Source of the DNA: Rhizobiales bacterium CCH3-A5
Lineage (GTDB): Bacteria > Pseudomonadota > Alphaproteobacteria > Rhizobiales > Beijerinckiaceae
Assembly: GCA_001556025.1 (NCBI GenBank)
Contig: LSIB01000126.1
Location: 1 to 64,000 of the forward strand
Length of the DNA stretch: 64,000 nt
Direction of reading: 5' to 3'
This document shows, piece after piece, positions 38,733 through 48,123 of the stretch (position 1 is its first letter; each line of letters opens with the position of its first letter). The translations under genes and the position numbers were made by a program. The notes under the pieces were generated by a model. That model did not search any database, was not told the origin of the DNA, and was given only the letters and a program-made list of their open reading frames with translations.

Positions 38733-39869
38733 ATGTCCAACAGCTACGACGTCATCGTCGCCGGAGTCGGCGCCATGGGCTCGGCCGCCTGCTGGCATCT
38801 GGCCCGGCGCGGTCTCAGGGTGCTCGGGCTGGAGCGCTTCGATCTCGGCCACGCGATGGGCTCCTCGCACGGCATGACGCGGATCATCCGGATCGCCTAT
38901 TTCGAGGGCTCGCACTATGTCCCGATCGTGCAGCGCGCCCACCACCTCTGGAAGGAGACGGGCGCGGCCGCGGGGCTGAAGCTGCTGCACGTCACCGGCT
39001 CGCTCGACCTTGCGCCGCGCGGCTCCGGCGAGGTCGAAGCCTCGCTGCAATCCTGCCTCGACCATGGGCTCGAGCACGAGGTTCTCGATGGCGGCGAGAT
39101 CGCGAGGCGGTTTCCCGGTTTCCAGCTTCCCGACGGCCATCACGCCCTGTGGCAGCCCGATGGCGGCTTCGTCGCCTCGGAAAAGGCAATCTATGCCCAT
39201 GTCGGGCTCGCCCAGTCGCGGGGTGCCGAGATCCGCACCAACGAGCCGATGCTCGACTGGCGACCGACCGCAAATGGCGGCGTCGAGGTTCGCACGGAGC
39301 GCGGCAGCTATTCCGCCGGGCGGCTCGTGATCACCTCGGGCGGCTGGATCGCGGACGCGGTCCCTGCGCTGGCCGCCAACGTCGCGACCGTGCGACAGGC
39401 GATCGGCTGGTTCACGACGCGGCGGCCTGAGCTGTACCGGGAAGGCGCCTTCCCCGTCTTCATCCTCACCGTCGAGGAAGGCCATTTCTACGGCTTCCCC
39501 CTCTACGAACATCCGGGCTTCAAGCTTGGCGGACCGCATTTCGGCCGCGAGCCGATGGACCCGCGCGACGACGACCGGACGCCCAGCCCGCGCCAGGTCG
39601 CGCTGATCCGCGAATGCCTCAAGCGCTACCTCCCCGACGCAGCCGGAGAGCCGCTGACGCTGAAAGGCTGCGTCTACAGCGTGACGCCCGACGAGGACTT
39701 CATCATCGACGCGGTGCCGGGCGCGCCGCAGGCCGTGTTCGCCTCCTGCTGCTCCGGTCACGGTTTCAAATTCGCCAGCGCGATCGGCGAAATCCTCGCC
39801 GATCTTTCGACCGACGGCCGTTCTGCCTTCGACCTCGCGCCCTTCTCGCTCGCCCGCTTCGCGGCCTGA
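38733..39869 (+). CDS. solA: N-methyl-L-tryptophan oxidase / sarcosine oxidase family
   Basis: 378 residues of the monomeric sarcosine oxidase group: FAD fold VIVAGVGAMGSAACWHLARR, GSSHGMTRIIRIAYFE, and the covalent-flavin Cys in LKGCVYSVTPDEDFIIDAV (equivalent to the Cys that binds FAD in MTOX). C-terminal SGHGFKFASAIGEILADL is conserved. It oxidises N-methyl amino acids to formaldehyde and the free amino acid; the exact substrate is unknown. The gene symbol is by family. Confidence 0.87.
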   Translation: MSNSYDVIVAGVGAMGSAACWHLARRGLRVLGLERFDLGHAMGSSHGMTRIIRIAYFEGSHYVPIVQRAHHLWKETGAAAGLKLLHVTGSLDLAPRGSGEVEASLQSCLDHGLEHEVLDGGEIARRFPGFQLPDGHHALWQPDGGFVASEKAIYAHVGLAQSRGAEIRTNEPMLDWRPTANGGVEVRTERGSYSAGRLVITSGGWIADAVPALAANVATVRQAIGWFTTRRPELYREGAFPVFILTVEEGHFYGFPLYEHPGFKLGGPHFGREPMDPRDDDRTPSPRQVALIRECLKRYLPDAAGEPLTLKGCVYSVTPDEDFIIDAVPGAPQAVFASCCSGHGFKFASAIGEILADLSTDGRSAFDLAPFSLARFAA

Positions 39870-39895
39870 GCAAGCGCGCAGACAGGATCATCGCC

Positions 39896-40798
39896 GTGGC
39901 CAATGCAGCCGACAACAGACGCGGCATCGTGGCCATGGTCTCCGCGATGGCGCTGTTCATCGGCAACGACACGCTGATGAAACTCGCCCGGGAGGTCTAT
40001 CCGGCCGGGCAGGCGATCGCGCTGCGCACGGTCTTCGCCGTCCTGGCCGGGCTCGCGATGGTCTTCCTGCTGAAGGAAGGCGGCAAGCTCGGGCTGGCGC
40101 TGCGACCGGTCGTGCTGCTGCGCGGGCTGATCGAGAGCGCGGTGGCGCTTTCCTTCATCTGGGCGCTGGGCCTGCTGCCGCTCGGCAACATCACCGCGAT
40201 CCTGATGACATCGCCGCTGATCATCGTCGTGCTGGCGGTGCTTTTGCGGATCGAGCGGATCGGCTGGCGGCGGACGCTGGCCGTGGCGGTGGGCTTCTGC
40301 GGCGTGCTGCTGATCGTGCGGCCGGAAGCGGACGGCTTCAACCCGGCCGCGATCGTCGCGCTGATCAGCGCCATCCTGGTCGGATGGCGCGACCTGCTGA
40401 CCCGCAGCATCGGCAGCGACGTACCCTCGACGGTGATCTCCCTGACGACGACCGTGCTCGTGGGCCTGGTATCGATCGGCTACGGGCTGTTCGAGGTCTG
40501 GCAACCCTTCTGGCGCATCGAGACGTTGTATCTCGCCGGCGCGGCCGTTCTGGTCTCGACCGGCAGCCTGTGCATCGTCAGCGCCTTCCGCAACACCGAT
40601 ATCGGCGTGATCTCGGGCTATCGCTACAGCATCGTCGTCTTCGCGGTCGTGATCGACTATGTCGTCTGGGGCGAGGTTCCCGACGCGCTTGCCATCGCCG
40701 GCATCGCGCTGATCGTCGGCAGCGGGCTCTATACCATGCACCGCCAGCGCGTGCGGTCCGATTCCAATCTGAAGCTGCCGGGCGGCCCGCCGGCATGA
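39896..40798 (+). CDS. EamA/DMT family exporter
   Basis: About 300 residues with 10 hydrophobic helices in two repeats (the EamA duplication): GLLPLGNITAILMTSPLIIVV in the first half and SAFRNTDIGVISGYRYSIV in the second. Start GTG at 39896 follows AGGA; ATG 14 codons downstream is an alternative. Likely a metabolite exporter. Its stop overlaps the next gene's start (ATGA at 40795). Confidence 0.85.
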   Translation: MANAADNRRGIVAMVSAMALFIGNDTLMKLAREVYPAGQAIALRTVFAVLAGLAMVFLLKEGGKLGLALRPVVLLRGLIESAVALSFIWALGLLPLGNITAILMTSPLIIVVLAVLLRIERIGWRRTLAVAVGFCGVLLIVRPEADGFNPAAIVALISAILVGWRDLLTRSIGSDVPSTVISLTTTVLVGLVSIGYGLFEVWQPFWRIETLYLAGAAVLVSTGSLCIVSAFRNTDIGVISGYRYSIVVFAVVIDYVVWGEVPDALAIAGIALIVGSGLYTMHRQRVRSDSNLKLPGGPPA

Positions 40799-41985
40799 GC
40801 GCGAGCCCGCTTCCCGCCAAACCGACGCTGATGGTGCTCGTCGCGATCTCGACGCTGCAGCCGATCGCGCTGAATCTGCTCGCGCCCGCGACGCCGACGC
40901 TGGCGCGGCACTTTTCGACCAGCTACGCCACGATCCAGCTCACGCTGACGCTGTTCCTGGTCGCGGTCGCGCTGACGCAGCTCATCATCGGGCCGCTGTC
41001 GGACCGCTTCGGCCGCCGCCCCTGCGTCAATGCCGGCATCGCGCTCTTCGTCGCCGGCTCGGTGCTGGGCGCGCTGGCCGAGTCGACCGGCGTATTGCTG
41101 GCGGCGCGCCTGCTGGAGGGCGCGGGCGCGGGCTCCGCCTTCGCGCTGTCGCGCGCCATCATCCGCGACACGGCGAGCCGCGACGAGGCCGCGAGCATGA
41201 TCGCCAGCGTCACCATGGTCATGGTCGTCGCCCCCATGCTCGCGCCTTATCTCGGCGGCCATATCGAGACCCGGTTCGGCTGGCGGATGATCTTCTGGTT
41301 CATGACGGGCGCCGGCGTCGTCGTGCTGGTGCTGACCGTGCTGCGCCTGCCCGAGACCGCGCCGCGCATCGGCGTGGGAACCTCGTTCTTCGGCATCTTC
41401 CGGGCGTTTCCGGCGCTGATCGTCGACCGCGGCTTCGTCGTCAACGTGGTCGCGCTGTCGATGACGTCGGGCGCATTCTTCGCGTTCATCGCGGCAGCGC
41501 CCTACATCGTCGTCGAGACCATGGGCCGGGGGCCTGATGTCTACGGGGCCTATTTCATCCTGAACGCGCTGGGCTACATGGTCGGCAACTTCGCCATGTC
41601 GCGGCTGGCGGTGAAGCTCGGCACGGCGCGCCTGGTGCGCACCGGACTCGCCATCTCCTTCGTCGCGATGAGCGGCGCGATCGCGCTCTCGCTGACGCCC
41701 TACTGGACGCCGCTGACGCTGTTCCTGCCGCTGGCGATCAACGCCATCGGCAATGGGCTGACGATTCCAGGCTCGACGGCGGAATCGCTGTCGGCCAAGC
41801 CCGAACTGGCGGGCTCCGCAGCCGGTCTGATGGGCGCGATCCAGCTCGGCTCGGGCGCGCTCGCCACCATCCTGGCGAGCTGGGCCGTGACGCTGTGGCC
41901 GCAGGCGCTGGTGCTGATGATGTGGCTGATGATGGGCGCGGGGCTCCTGGCGGTGTCGCGGGCCCCGGCTGCCGGCGGCCGGTGA
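40795..41985 (+). CDS. Bcr/CflA family MFS multidrug exporter
   Basis: 396 residues, 12 helices. MFS motif A in QLIIGPLSDRFGRRPCVNAG, motif C-like PMLAPYLGGHIETRFGWRMI, and an antiporter-like opening (STLQPIALNLLAPATPTLAR). Bcr/CflA members expel drugs such as bicyclomycin or amino acid derivatives by proton antiport. Translationally coupled to the EamA exporter, so two exporters form one unit after solA. Confidence 0.9.
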   Translation: MSASPLPAKPTLMVLVAISTLQPIALNLLAPATPTLARHFSTSYATIQLTLTLFLVAVALTQLIIGPLSDRFGRRPCVNAGIALFVAGSVLGALAESTGVLLAARLLEGAGAGSAFALSRAIIRDTASRDEAASMIASVTMVMVVAPMLAPYLGGHIETRFGWRMIFWFMTGAGVVVLVLTVLRLPETAPRIGVGTSFFGIFRAFPALIVDRGFVVNVVALSMTSGAFFAFIAAAPYIVVETMGRGPDVYGAYFILNALGYMVGNFAMSRLAVKLGTARLVRTGLAISFVAMSGAIALSLTPYWTPLTLFLPLAINAIGNGLTIPGSTAESLSAKPELAGSAAGLMGAIQLGSGALATILASWAVTLWPQALVLMMWLMMGAGLLAVSRAPAAGGR

Positions 41986-42008
41986 AACCTGGCCGTCGCC
42001 TCAAGCCG

Positions 42009-42875
42009 TCATTCTTCCAGCCGCGCGATCAGGCTGGAGGTGTCCCAGCGCCGGCCGCCCATCTTCTGGACCTCGGCGTAGAACTGGTCGACCAGCGCGG
42101 TGACGGGAAGCTGCGCGCCGTTGCGGCGGGCCTCCTCCAGCACGATGCCGAGGTCCTTGCGCATCCAGTCGACGGCGAAGCCGAAGTCGAACTTGCCGGC
42201 GTTCATGGTCTTGCCGCGGTTCTCCATCTGCCAGGAGCCGGCCGCGCCCTTCGAGATCACCTCCAGCATCGCCTCGACATCGAGCCCGGCGCGCTTGGCG
42301 AAATGCACGCCCTCCGACAGGCCCTGGACGAGGCCGGCGATGCAGATCTGGTTGACCATCTTGGTGAGCTGGCCGGAGCCCGCCGGCCCCATCAGCTTGC
42401 ACATGCGCGCGAAGCTCGCGATCACCGGCTCGGCGCGGGAATAGACTGACGGATCGCCGCCGCACATGACGGTCAGCACACCGTTTTCCGCCCCGGCCTG
42501 CCCCCCTGAGACCGGCGCGTCGATGAAGCCGAAGCCGGCGGCGGTGGCGGCCGCGTCGAGCTCACGGGCGACGCCGGCCGACGCCGTGGTGTGATCGACG
42601 AAGATCGCCCCCTTCTCCATGCCGGCGAAGGCCCCTGTCTCAGCCAGCGTTACCGAACGCAGATCGTCGTCATTGCCGACGCAGCAGAACACGATCTCCT
42701 GGCCTTTCGCGGCGTCGGCGGGTGTCGCGGCGGAGGCGCCGGCATGCTGTGCGACCCATTTGGTGGCCTTGTCGGGATTGCGATTATAGACCGTGACGTC
42801 GTGGCCCTTGGCCTTGAGATGGCCGGCCATGGGATAACCCATCACGCCGAGACCGATGAAGGCGACCTTGGTCAT
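42009..42875 (-). CDS. Beta-hydroxyacid dehydrogenase (3-HIBDH family)
   Basis: 288 residues: N-terminal NAD fold KVAFIGLGVMGYPMAGHL, substrate motif FIDAPVSGGQAGAENG, catalytic Lys in GPAGSGQLTKMVNQICIAG. Members oxidise 3-hydroxyisobutyrate or reduce tartronate semialdehyde; the exact substrate is unclear. The Met at 42875 begins the NAD fold directly. Confidence 0.9.
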   Translation of the reverse strand: MTKVAFIGLGVMGYPMAGHLKAKGHDVTVYNRNPDKATKWVAQHAGASAATPADAAKGQEIVFCCVGNDDDLRSVTLAETGAFAGMEKGAIFVDHTTASAGVARELDAAATAAGFGFIDAPVSGGQAGAENGVLTVMCGGDPSVYSRAEPVIASFARMCKLMGPAGSGQLTKMVNQICIAGLVQGLSEGVHFAKRAGLDVEAMLEVISKGAAGSWQMENRGKTMNAGKFDFGFAVDWMRKDLGIVLEEARRNGAQLPVTALVDQFYAEVQKMGGRRWDTSSLIARLEE

Positions 42876-43022
42876 TGTTCCGCTCCGCTGGATGGTATTG
42901 CTCGGGCTGGGGTTTAGCGCGGCGGACAGCCGGCGCAAAGCGGCGCGCACGCGATGTCAGCTTGCGCGAAACGGGAAGAATAGGCGCGCGCGCTTGGCAG
43001 GTCGGTCCCGCCCTGTCCAACC

Positions 43023-43739
43023 TCAGCGCAGCGCCATATGCCGCGTCAGCCTGAGCTCCAGCCTGTCCCAGACGCGCCTGATGATCTCGACCATGACGAG
43101 ATAGATCAGCGCGGCGTAGAGGTAGATCGAGAGGTCGAAGGAGCGCGCGAAGGCGAGCCGGGTCGCGCCCATCAGGTCGAACAGCGTCACCAGCGAGGCG
43201 ACCGCGCTGGCCTTGATCATCACGATCAGCTCGTTGCCGAGCGGGCGCAAGGCCAGGATCATCGCCTGGGGCATGATGACGTGGCGCAGGCTCGCCCAGC
43301 GATGCAGACCGAGCGCCAGCGCGCCCTCGAACTGGCCACGCGGGATCGACTGGATCGCGCCGCGCAGGATCTCGGCCTGATACGCCGCCGTGTTGATGGT
43401 GAAGGTGAAGACCGCGCAGTAGAACGGCTCGCGGAAGAACCACCACAGACCGACATCCTGCCAGAACAGCCGGAACTGGCCGAGGCCGTAATAGACCAGG
43501 AAGAGCTGGCAAAGCAGCGGCGTGCCGCGGAAGAAGGTGGTGTAGCCGTTGATCAGGCTTTGAGCCCAGCGCGGCCCGTAGAGCCTCGCGATGGCCAGCC
43601 CGATCGCAAGCCCGAAACCGAGCGTAACCGAGATCGCAACCAGCTCGAAGGTGATCCAGAGCCCCGAGAACATCCGGCAGCCATAGTTCTGGAAGACCTC
43701 GCTGCCGACCAGATAGCCCGGATACTCGCACCACCTCAT
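43023..43739 (-). CDS. Polar amino acid ABC transporter permease
   Basis: 238 residues, about five helices, with the EAA loop ALGLHRWASLRHVIMPQAMI and the amino acid permease marker TTFFRGTPLLCQLFLVYYG. HisM/OccM-like. Its start overlaps the stop of the partner permease (ATGA at 43736). Last gene of the transporter unit; an ATPase gene, expected next, is absent. Confidence 0.92.
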   Translation of the reverse strand: MRWCEYPGYLVGSEVFQNYGCRMFSGLWITFELVAISVTLGFGLAIGLAIARLYGPRWAQSLINGYTTFFRGTPLLCQLFLVYYGLGQFRLFWQDVGLWWFFREPFYCAVFTFTINTAAYQAEILRGAIQSIPRGQFEGALALGLHRWASLRHVIMPQAMILALRPLGNELIVMIKASAVASLVTLFDLMGATRLAFARSFDLSIYLYAALIYLVMVEIIRRVWDRLELRLTRHMALR

Positions 43740-44464
43740 CGCGTCGCGCCCCCGAAGGCGGCAAAGCCACGGTTCGCGCGCGCCTCCAGCCTGCCCAGAC
43801 CCCAGGCCGAGACGAGGGAGAAAACCAGATAAATCAGCATCGCCGCGCCGAAGAACAGGAACGGCTCCTTGGTTGCGACATTGGCGCGGGTCGTGATGAA
43901 CATGATGTCAGGCAGCGTGATGACCGAAACCAGCGAGGTCTCCTTCAGCAGCACCATCCAGTTGTTGCCGAGGCCCGGCAGCGCGACGCGCAAAAGCTGC
44001 GGCATCACCACCAGCCGGAAGGCCTGGCCTTTCGACAGGCCGAGCGCGGCGGCGGCCTCGCGCTGGCCCTTCTGGATCGAGTTCAGCGCGCCGACCCAGA
44101 CCTCGCTTGAGAACGCCGAAAGCACGACGCCGAGCGCCACCATGCCGGCCACGAAGGGCGGCATCGAGAAATTGCCCGGCAGGCCGAGCCATTCCCAGAG
44201 CCGCTGCAGCAGGATCTGGATGCCGAAATAGATGATGTAGAGGGTCAGAAGCTCGGGAACGCCGCGAAACACCGTGGTGTAGCCGGTCGCGAGCCAGCGC
44301 AGGACGACGTTCTCGGAGCGCTTGCCGAGCGCCACGATCAGCCCGAGCGCGAGGCCGAAGGGCAGCGTCGCCAGCGCGATCGAGATGGTGATGCCCGCGC
44401 CCTGAAGCAGAGCGAGGCCCCAGCCGCCATCGCCGAAGCCGAGCAAAGCGAGCTTTTCGATCAT
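43736..44464 (-). CDS. Polar amino acid ABC transporter permease
   Basis: 242 residues, HisQ/OccQ-like: GYTTVFRGVPELLTLYIIYF and the EAA loop AALGLSKGQAFRLVVMPQLL. Pairs with the neighbouring permease to form the membrane channel for basic amino acids. It follows the receptor gene by 86 bases. Confidence 0.92.
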   Translation of the reverse strand: MIEKLALLGFGDGGWGLALLQGAGITISIALATLPFGLALGLIVALGKRSENVVLRWLATGYTTVFRGVPELLTLYIIYFGIQILLQRLWEWLGLPGNFSMPPFVAGMVALGVVLSAFSSEVWVGALNSIQKGQREAAAALGLSKGQAFRLVVMPQLLRVALPGLGNNWMVLLKETSLVSVITLPDIMFITTRANVATKEPFLFFGAAMLIYLVFSLVSAWGLGRLEARANRGFAAFGGATR

Positions 44465-44550
44465 CGCTTCCTAACTCTGGCGGCTCGGCGCTGGCGGCTT
44501 GTGCTGAAGCCGCCCGCCGACGCGACGCCGGCGGGCGTGGGTTCCGCGGG

Positions 44551-45333
44551 TCAGTTCGTGGCCGCCAGCTTGAACCACTTCTCTTCGAGCTTCTTGTTCG
44601 AGCCGTCGGCCAGCGTCTCGGCGATCGCCTTGTCGAACAGGGCCTTGAGCGCGGTGTCGGACTTGCGGACGGCGCCCGCCACGCCCGGGCCGTGGATTGC
44701 GGGGTCGCGCGGCACCTCGGCGATGAGCCGGCAGCAATCCTTGCCCTTGCCGTTCAGGAAATCCGAGAGCGCGAGCGCGTCGGCAACGATATAATCGAGC
44801 CGGCCGTTGATCAGGTCGAGATTGGCCTCTTCCTGCGTCGGGTAGAGACGCGGATTGGAGTCCTTGTAGAACTTCTCGAGGAAGTTGGCGTGGATCGTGG
44901 AGCCCTGCGCGCCGACGGCCTTGCCCTTCAGCGCGGCAGGCGTGATCTCGTTGCCCTTGGTCGCCTTTGGCCCGACCATCCAGATCGGCGTCTTGTTGTA
45001 GACGGCGGTGAAATCGACCTGCTTCTTGCGCTCGTCGGTGGCGTTCATGCCGGCGATGATGATGTCGTACTTGTTTGCGAGCAGCGCCGGGATGATGCCG
45101 TCCCAATCCTGCACGACCCAGGTGCATTTCACCTTCATCTTCTCGCAGAGCAGGTTGGCATAGTCGATCTCGTAACCTTCGAGCTCCTTCTTGGCGTTGA
45201 GGTTGTTGTAGGGCGGATAGGCCCCCTCGGTGCCGATCCGCACCTCCTTCCACTCCTTGGCCTGGGCCAGGGCGCCGGTCGCGCCGACGACCGTCAATGC
45301 GGCGGCGGCGAGAAAACGAACGAAACCTTTCAT
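44551..45333 (-). CDS. Polar (basic) amino acid ABC receptor
   Basis: 260 residues: a signal peptide (MKGFVRFLAAAALTVVGATGALAQ), then family-3 receptor sequence: VRIGTEGAYPPYNNLN, LEGYEIDYANLLCEKMKVKC, WDGIIPALLANKYDIIIAGM and VDFTAVYNKTPIWM. Resembles LAO/HisJ receptors for lysine, arginine, ornithine or histidine. The neighbouring ornithine aminotransferase and ureohydrolase suggest arginine or ornithine. Confidence 0.92.
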   Translation of the reverse strand: MKGFVRFLAAAALTVVGATGALAQAKEWKEVRIGTEGAYPPYNNLNAKKELEGYEIDYANLLCEKMKVKCTWVVQDWDGIIPALLANKYDIIIAGMNATDERKKQVDFTAVYNKTPIWMVGPKATKGNEITPAALKGKAVGAQGSTIHANFLEKFYKDSNPRLYPTQEEANLDLINGRLDYIVADALALSDFLNGKGKDCCRLIAEVPRDPAIHGPGVAGAVRKSDTALKALFDKAIAETLADGSNKKLEEKWFKLAATN

Positions 45334-45479
45334 GGTGCCTCCCACGGGTTTGACCGGGCGGGCGTTTCGAATTCCCGCTTCCGGCTTGTGCTCACAGATT
45401 GGGCGAGGATGCGCCCTGCCCGCAAGTGGGGCCCTGCAGCTTTTTGTAGCCGCAGCGCCCAAAGAACCGGCACGGCGCG

Positions 45480-45507
45480 CGACTGATTTCCTCATGTTTT
45501 TCAGTCG
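45480..45507. promoter_or_regulatory. Inverted repeat upstream of the amino acid receptor
   Basis: CGACTGA (45480-45486) and TCAGTCG (45501-45507) around a 14-base AT-rich centre, followed by a further ACTAGTCG. It lies in the 221-base gap between the receptor gene and ornithine aminotransferase, 147 bases before the receptor start. Possible operator or hairpin. Confidence 0.35.
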
Positions 45508-45554
45508 ACTAGTCGTCCTGAACCGCGTCCCGGCAGAATCGAGCCGGTATCCGA

Positions 45555-46775
45555 TCAGGCTGCCGCGGCTTCCGACGCGGCGCCGGCTTTCCGGAAAACC
45601 GCAGTGCAGCACGTGAGCCCCCAGTCGAGTTCGGCCCTGCTGATCGTGAGCGGCGGGGCGAAGCGGATGACAGTCTCATGGGTCTCCTTGGTCAGCACGC
45701 CGGTGTCTGCAAGCTCGGCCACGATTGCCTTGGCCGAGGCGACGCCTGCATCGATCTCGACGCCGACCCAGAGGCCGAGACCCCGGACATCCCGCGCAAG
45801 GCCTTGCGTCATCGCCGCGAGCCGCGTCCTGAGATAGACGCCGAGTTCGGCCGACCGCGCGACCAGCCCTTCATCCTCGATGACGTTCAGCGCTTCCAGC
45901 CCGATCGCGGCGGCGAGCGCGTTGCCGCCAAACGTCGAGCCATGCGAACCCGGCCCGAAAACCTGCATCACCGCGCGCGACGACAGGAAGGCCGAGACCG
46001 GATAGACGCCGCCGCCGAGCGCCTTGCCGACGATCAGCCCGTCGGGTCGCACGCCCTCATGCTGATGGGCGAACCACGCGCCGGTGCGGCCGAGACCGGA
46101 CTGGACCTCGTCGAGGACGAGCAGGACATTGTTGGCGTCGCAGAGCTCGCGCAGGCGTTTCAGATAGCCCGGCGGCGGCAGCACGATGCCGGCCTCGCCC
46201 TGAATGGGTTCGATCAGGATCGCGGCGGTCTCGGGCGTGATCGCGGCCGCGACCGCATCCGCATCGCCGAACGGCACGCGGTCGAAGCCGGGCGCGAAGG
46301 GGCCGAAGCCGTCGCGATAGCTCTCTTCCGAAGAGAAGCCGACGATGGTCGTGGTGCGGCCGTGGAAATTGCCGTCGGCGACGATGATCCGCGCCCTGCC
46401 CTCGACAATGCCCTTTATGCGATGGCCCCAGCGCCGCGCCGCCTTGATCGCGGTCTCGACGGCTTCCGCACCGGTGTTCATCGGCAGCGCCATCTCCTGG
46501 CCGGAAACGGCGCAGAGCTTCGCCAGGAACGGCCCGAGCGGCTCGGTGTGAAAGGCCCGGCTGGTGACGGCGAGGCGCGCCGCCTGCTCCGAGAGAACCC
46601 TCAAAATGCGCGGATGGCCATGGCCGAGGCTGACGGCGGAATAGCCGCTCATCATGTCGAGCCGCCTGATTCCGGCGATGTCGGTAAGCCAGACGCCTTC
46701 GCCATGGGACAGCATGATCGGCAGCGGCGCATAGTTCTGCGCGCAGACCTGGTTTTCGCGGATAATGGCGTTCAT
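45555..46775 (-). CDS. rocD: Ornithine aminotransferase
   Basis: 406 residues, class III PLP enzyme: VCAQNYAPLPIMLSHGEGVW, LPMNTGAEAVETAIKAARRW, ILIEPIQGEAGIVLPPPGYL, LLVLDEVQSGLGRTG and PLP Lys in GLIVGKALGGGVYPVSAFL. Converts ornithine and 2-oxoglutarate to glutamate semialdehyde and glutamate. Belongs to the arginine/ornithine unit with the transporter and arginase-family gene. Confidence 0.93.
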   Translation of the reverse strand: MNAIIRENQVCAQNYAPLPIMLSHGEGVWLTDIAGIRRLDMMSGYSAVSLGHGHPRILRVLSEQAARLAVTSRAFHTEPLGPFLAKLCAVSGQEMALPMNTGAEAVETAIKAARRWGHRIKGIVEGRARIIVADGNFHGRTTTIVGFSSEESYRDGFGPFAPGFDRVPFGDADAVAAAITPETAAILIEPIQGEAGIVLPPPGYLKRLRELCDANNVLLVLDEVQSGLGRTGAWFAHQHEGVRPDGLIVGKALGGGVYPVSAFLSSRAVMQVFGPGSHGSTFGGNALAAAIGLEALNVIEDEGLVARSAELGVYLRTRLAAMTQGLARDVRGLGLWVGVEIDAGVASAKAIVAELADTGVLTKETHETVIRFAPPLTISRAELDWGLTCCTAVFRKAGAASEAAAA

Positions 46776-46851
46776 GGCGTCTCTCCCTCGCTGCCATCGA
46801 GGGTAGGCTCGCCCCGACCGCCGGATGCGCCGGCGTCACCGGATCTCCGCA

Positions 46852-46883
46852 GCCGAATCTGTCGTTGACGCGACAGATTCGGC
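46852..46883. promoter_or_regulatory. Strong 13-bp palindrome between divergent genes
   Basis: Perfect arms GCCGAATCTGTCG (46852-46864) and CGACAGATTCGGC (46871-46883) with a 6-base centre TTGACG. It is 77 bases upstream of rocD and 68 bases upstream of the divergent methyltransferase-like gene, with no gene overlapping. The placement fits a regulator operator (the Lrp protein at 47638 is a candidate); a similar half-site (CACAGATTGGGCG) is at 45393, upstream of the receptor gene. Confidence 0.6.
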
Positions 46884-46950
46884 GCAAGCGGCTTGCCCCG
46901 CGCCGCCGCGACGCCTAGGCCGAGCTGCCATCCGCACCCGAAAGCACGAC

Positions 46951-47622
46951 ATGATCCCGTGGGAAACCCTAGACAGCGCGCCCCTGCCCGGCGGCGGCGA
47001 ACTGCGCCTGAAACGACGCGGGGCCGAGTTCTCGATCATGCTCGGGGCCAACGAGCTGATGAACAGCAGGCTCAGCGGCTCGGAGGAGGCGCTGGCCGGG
47101 CTCGCTGCGGAGCGGCTCTTGGGCCGCAAGGCACCGCGCATCCTGATCGGCGGGCTCGGCATGGGCTTTACGCTGCGGGCCGCGCTGACGACCTTCTATG
47201 CCGAGGCGCGGATCATCGTTGCGGAACTCGTGCCGCAGGTCGTGGCGTGGGCACGCGGGCCGATGGCCGGCCTGTTTGCCGGCTGTCTCGACGATGCGCG
47301 GGTGAGCGTGACCGTGGCCGACGTCGGCGCGCTGATCGCGGCTGCGCCACCGGGATACGACGCCATCCTGCTCGATGTAGACAACGGTCCCGACGGGCTG
47401 ACGGTCGCGGGCAACGACGCGCTCTATGGCGAAGTGGGGCTGGCTGCGACGCGCGTGGCGCTGAATCCGGGCGGCGTCCTCGCTGTGTGGTCGCAGGGGC
47501 CGGACCACAGCTTCACGCAAAGGCTGAAGCGGGCCGGTTTCGCGGTCGAGGAGGTGACGGTGCGCGCGGGTCGCGGCGGACGCGGCAAGCGCCATGTGAT
47601 CTGGCTGGCGAAGCGATGCTGA
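46951..47622 (+). CDS. Spermidine synthase-like methyltransferase-fold protein
   Basis: 223 residues with a Rossmann fold: APRILIGGLGMGFTLRAALT (glycine-rich loop), IIVAELVPQVVAWARG (acidic residue), YDAILLDVDNGPDGLT and a C-terminal strand GGVLAVWSQGPDHSF. This matches the spermidine synthase-like family; catalytic polyamine residues are only partly visible, so the substrate is uncertain. The Met at 46951 starts a typical leader (MIPWETLDSAPLPGG). Confidence 0.78.
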   Translation: MIPWETLDSAPLPGGGELRLKRRGAEFSIMLGANELMNSRLSGSEEALAGLAAERLLGRKAPRILIGGLGMGFTLRAALTTFYAEARIIVAELVPQVVAWARGPMAGLFAGCLDDARVSVTVADVGALIAAAPPGYDAILLDVDNGPDGLTVAGNDALYGEVGLAATRVALNPGGVLAVWSQGPDHSFTQRLKRAGFAVEEVTVRAGRGGRGKRHVIWLAKRC

Positions 47623-47637
47623 ATGCAGCCGGACGTT

Positions 47638-48123
47638 CTACCCCTCCCCCAGCGGATACCCCCCGAACTCCTTCAGCGCCTTGAGCGCAAACGTCGTCGC
47701 GATCTTCGCGACGCCGAGTTGCGCGTCGGCGAGCCAGGCTCCCGTCAACTCCTCGTAGTCGGACAACGAGCCGGCCACGATGCGGGCGAGATAGTCGGAA
47801 TCGCCGCTGACGACCTGCAACTCGACCACGTCGGGGCAGGCGCGCAGCACTTTCTCGACCCGCTCGCGCCGGCCGACCGAATGGTCGCGCAGTGAGATCG
47901 AGGCGAAGGCGACGACCGCGTGACCGGCGAGAACGGGGGCGAGCCTGGCGCTGTAGCCCTCGATCAGTCCGGACGCTTCGAGCTTGCGGACGCGCTCCAG
48001 GCAAGGCCTTGCCGAGAGGCCGACCCGCTCCGACAGCGCCTGGTTGGTGATGCGTCCCTCCTCACGCAGGATCGAGACGATCCTGCGGTCGATGGCGTCG
48101 AGTTCGACGGGTTTTCGTTTCAC
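47638..48123 (-). CDS. Lrp/AsnC family regulator
   Basis: 161 residues: AsnC helix-turn-helix LDAIDRRIVSILREEGRITN, then QALSERVGLSARPCLERVRK, and a C-terminal ligand domain (VVELQVVSGDSDYLARIVAG). GTG start at 48123 overlaps the arginase stop (GTGA), so it is coupled to that gene. Probably an arginine-responsive regulator of the local catabolic genes, as with other arginase-linked Lrp proteins. Confidence 0.9.
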   Translation of the reverse strand: MKRKPVELDAIDRRIVSILREEGRITNQALSERVGLSARPCLERVRKLEASGLIEGYSARLAPVLAGHAVVAFASISLRDHSVGRRERVEKVLRACPDVVELQVVSGDSDYLARIVAGSLSDYEELTGAWLADAQLGVAKIATTFALKALKEFGGYPLGEG

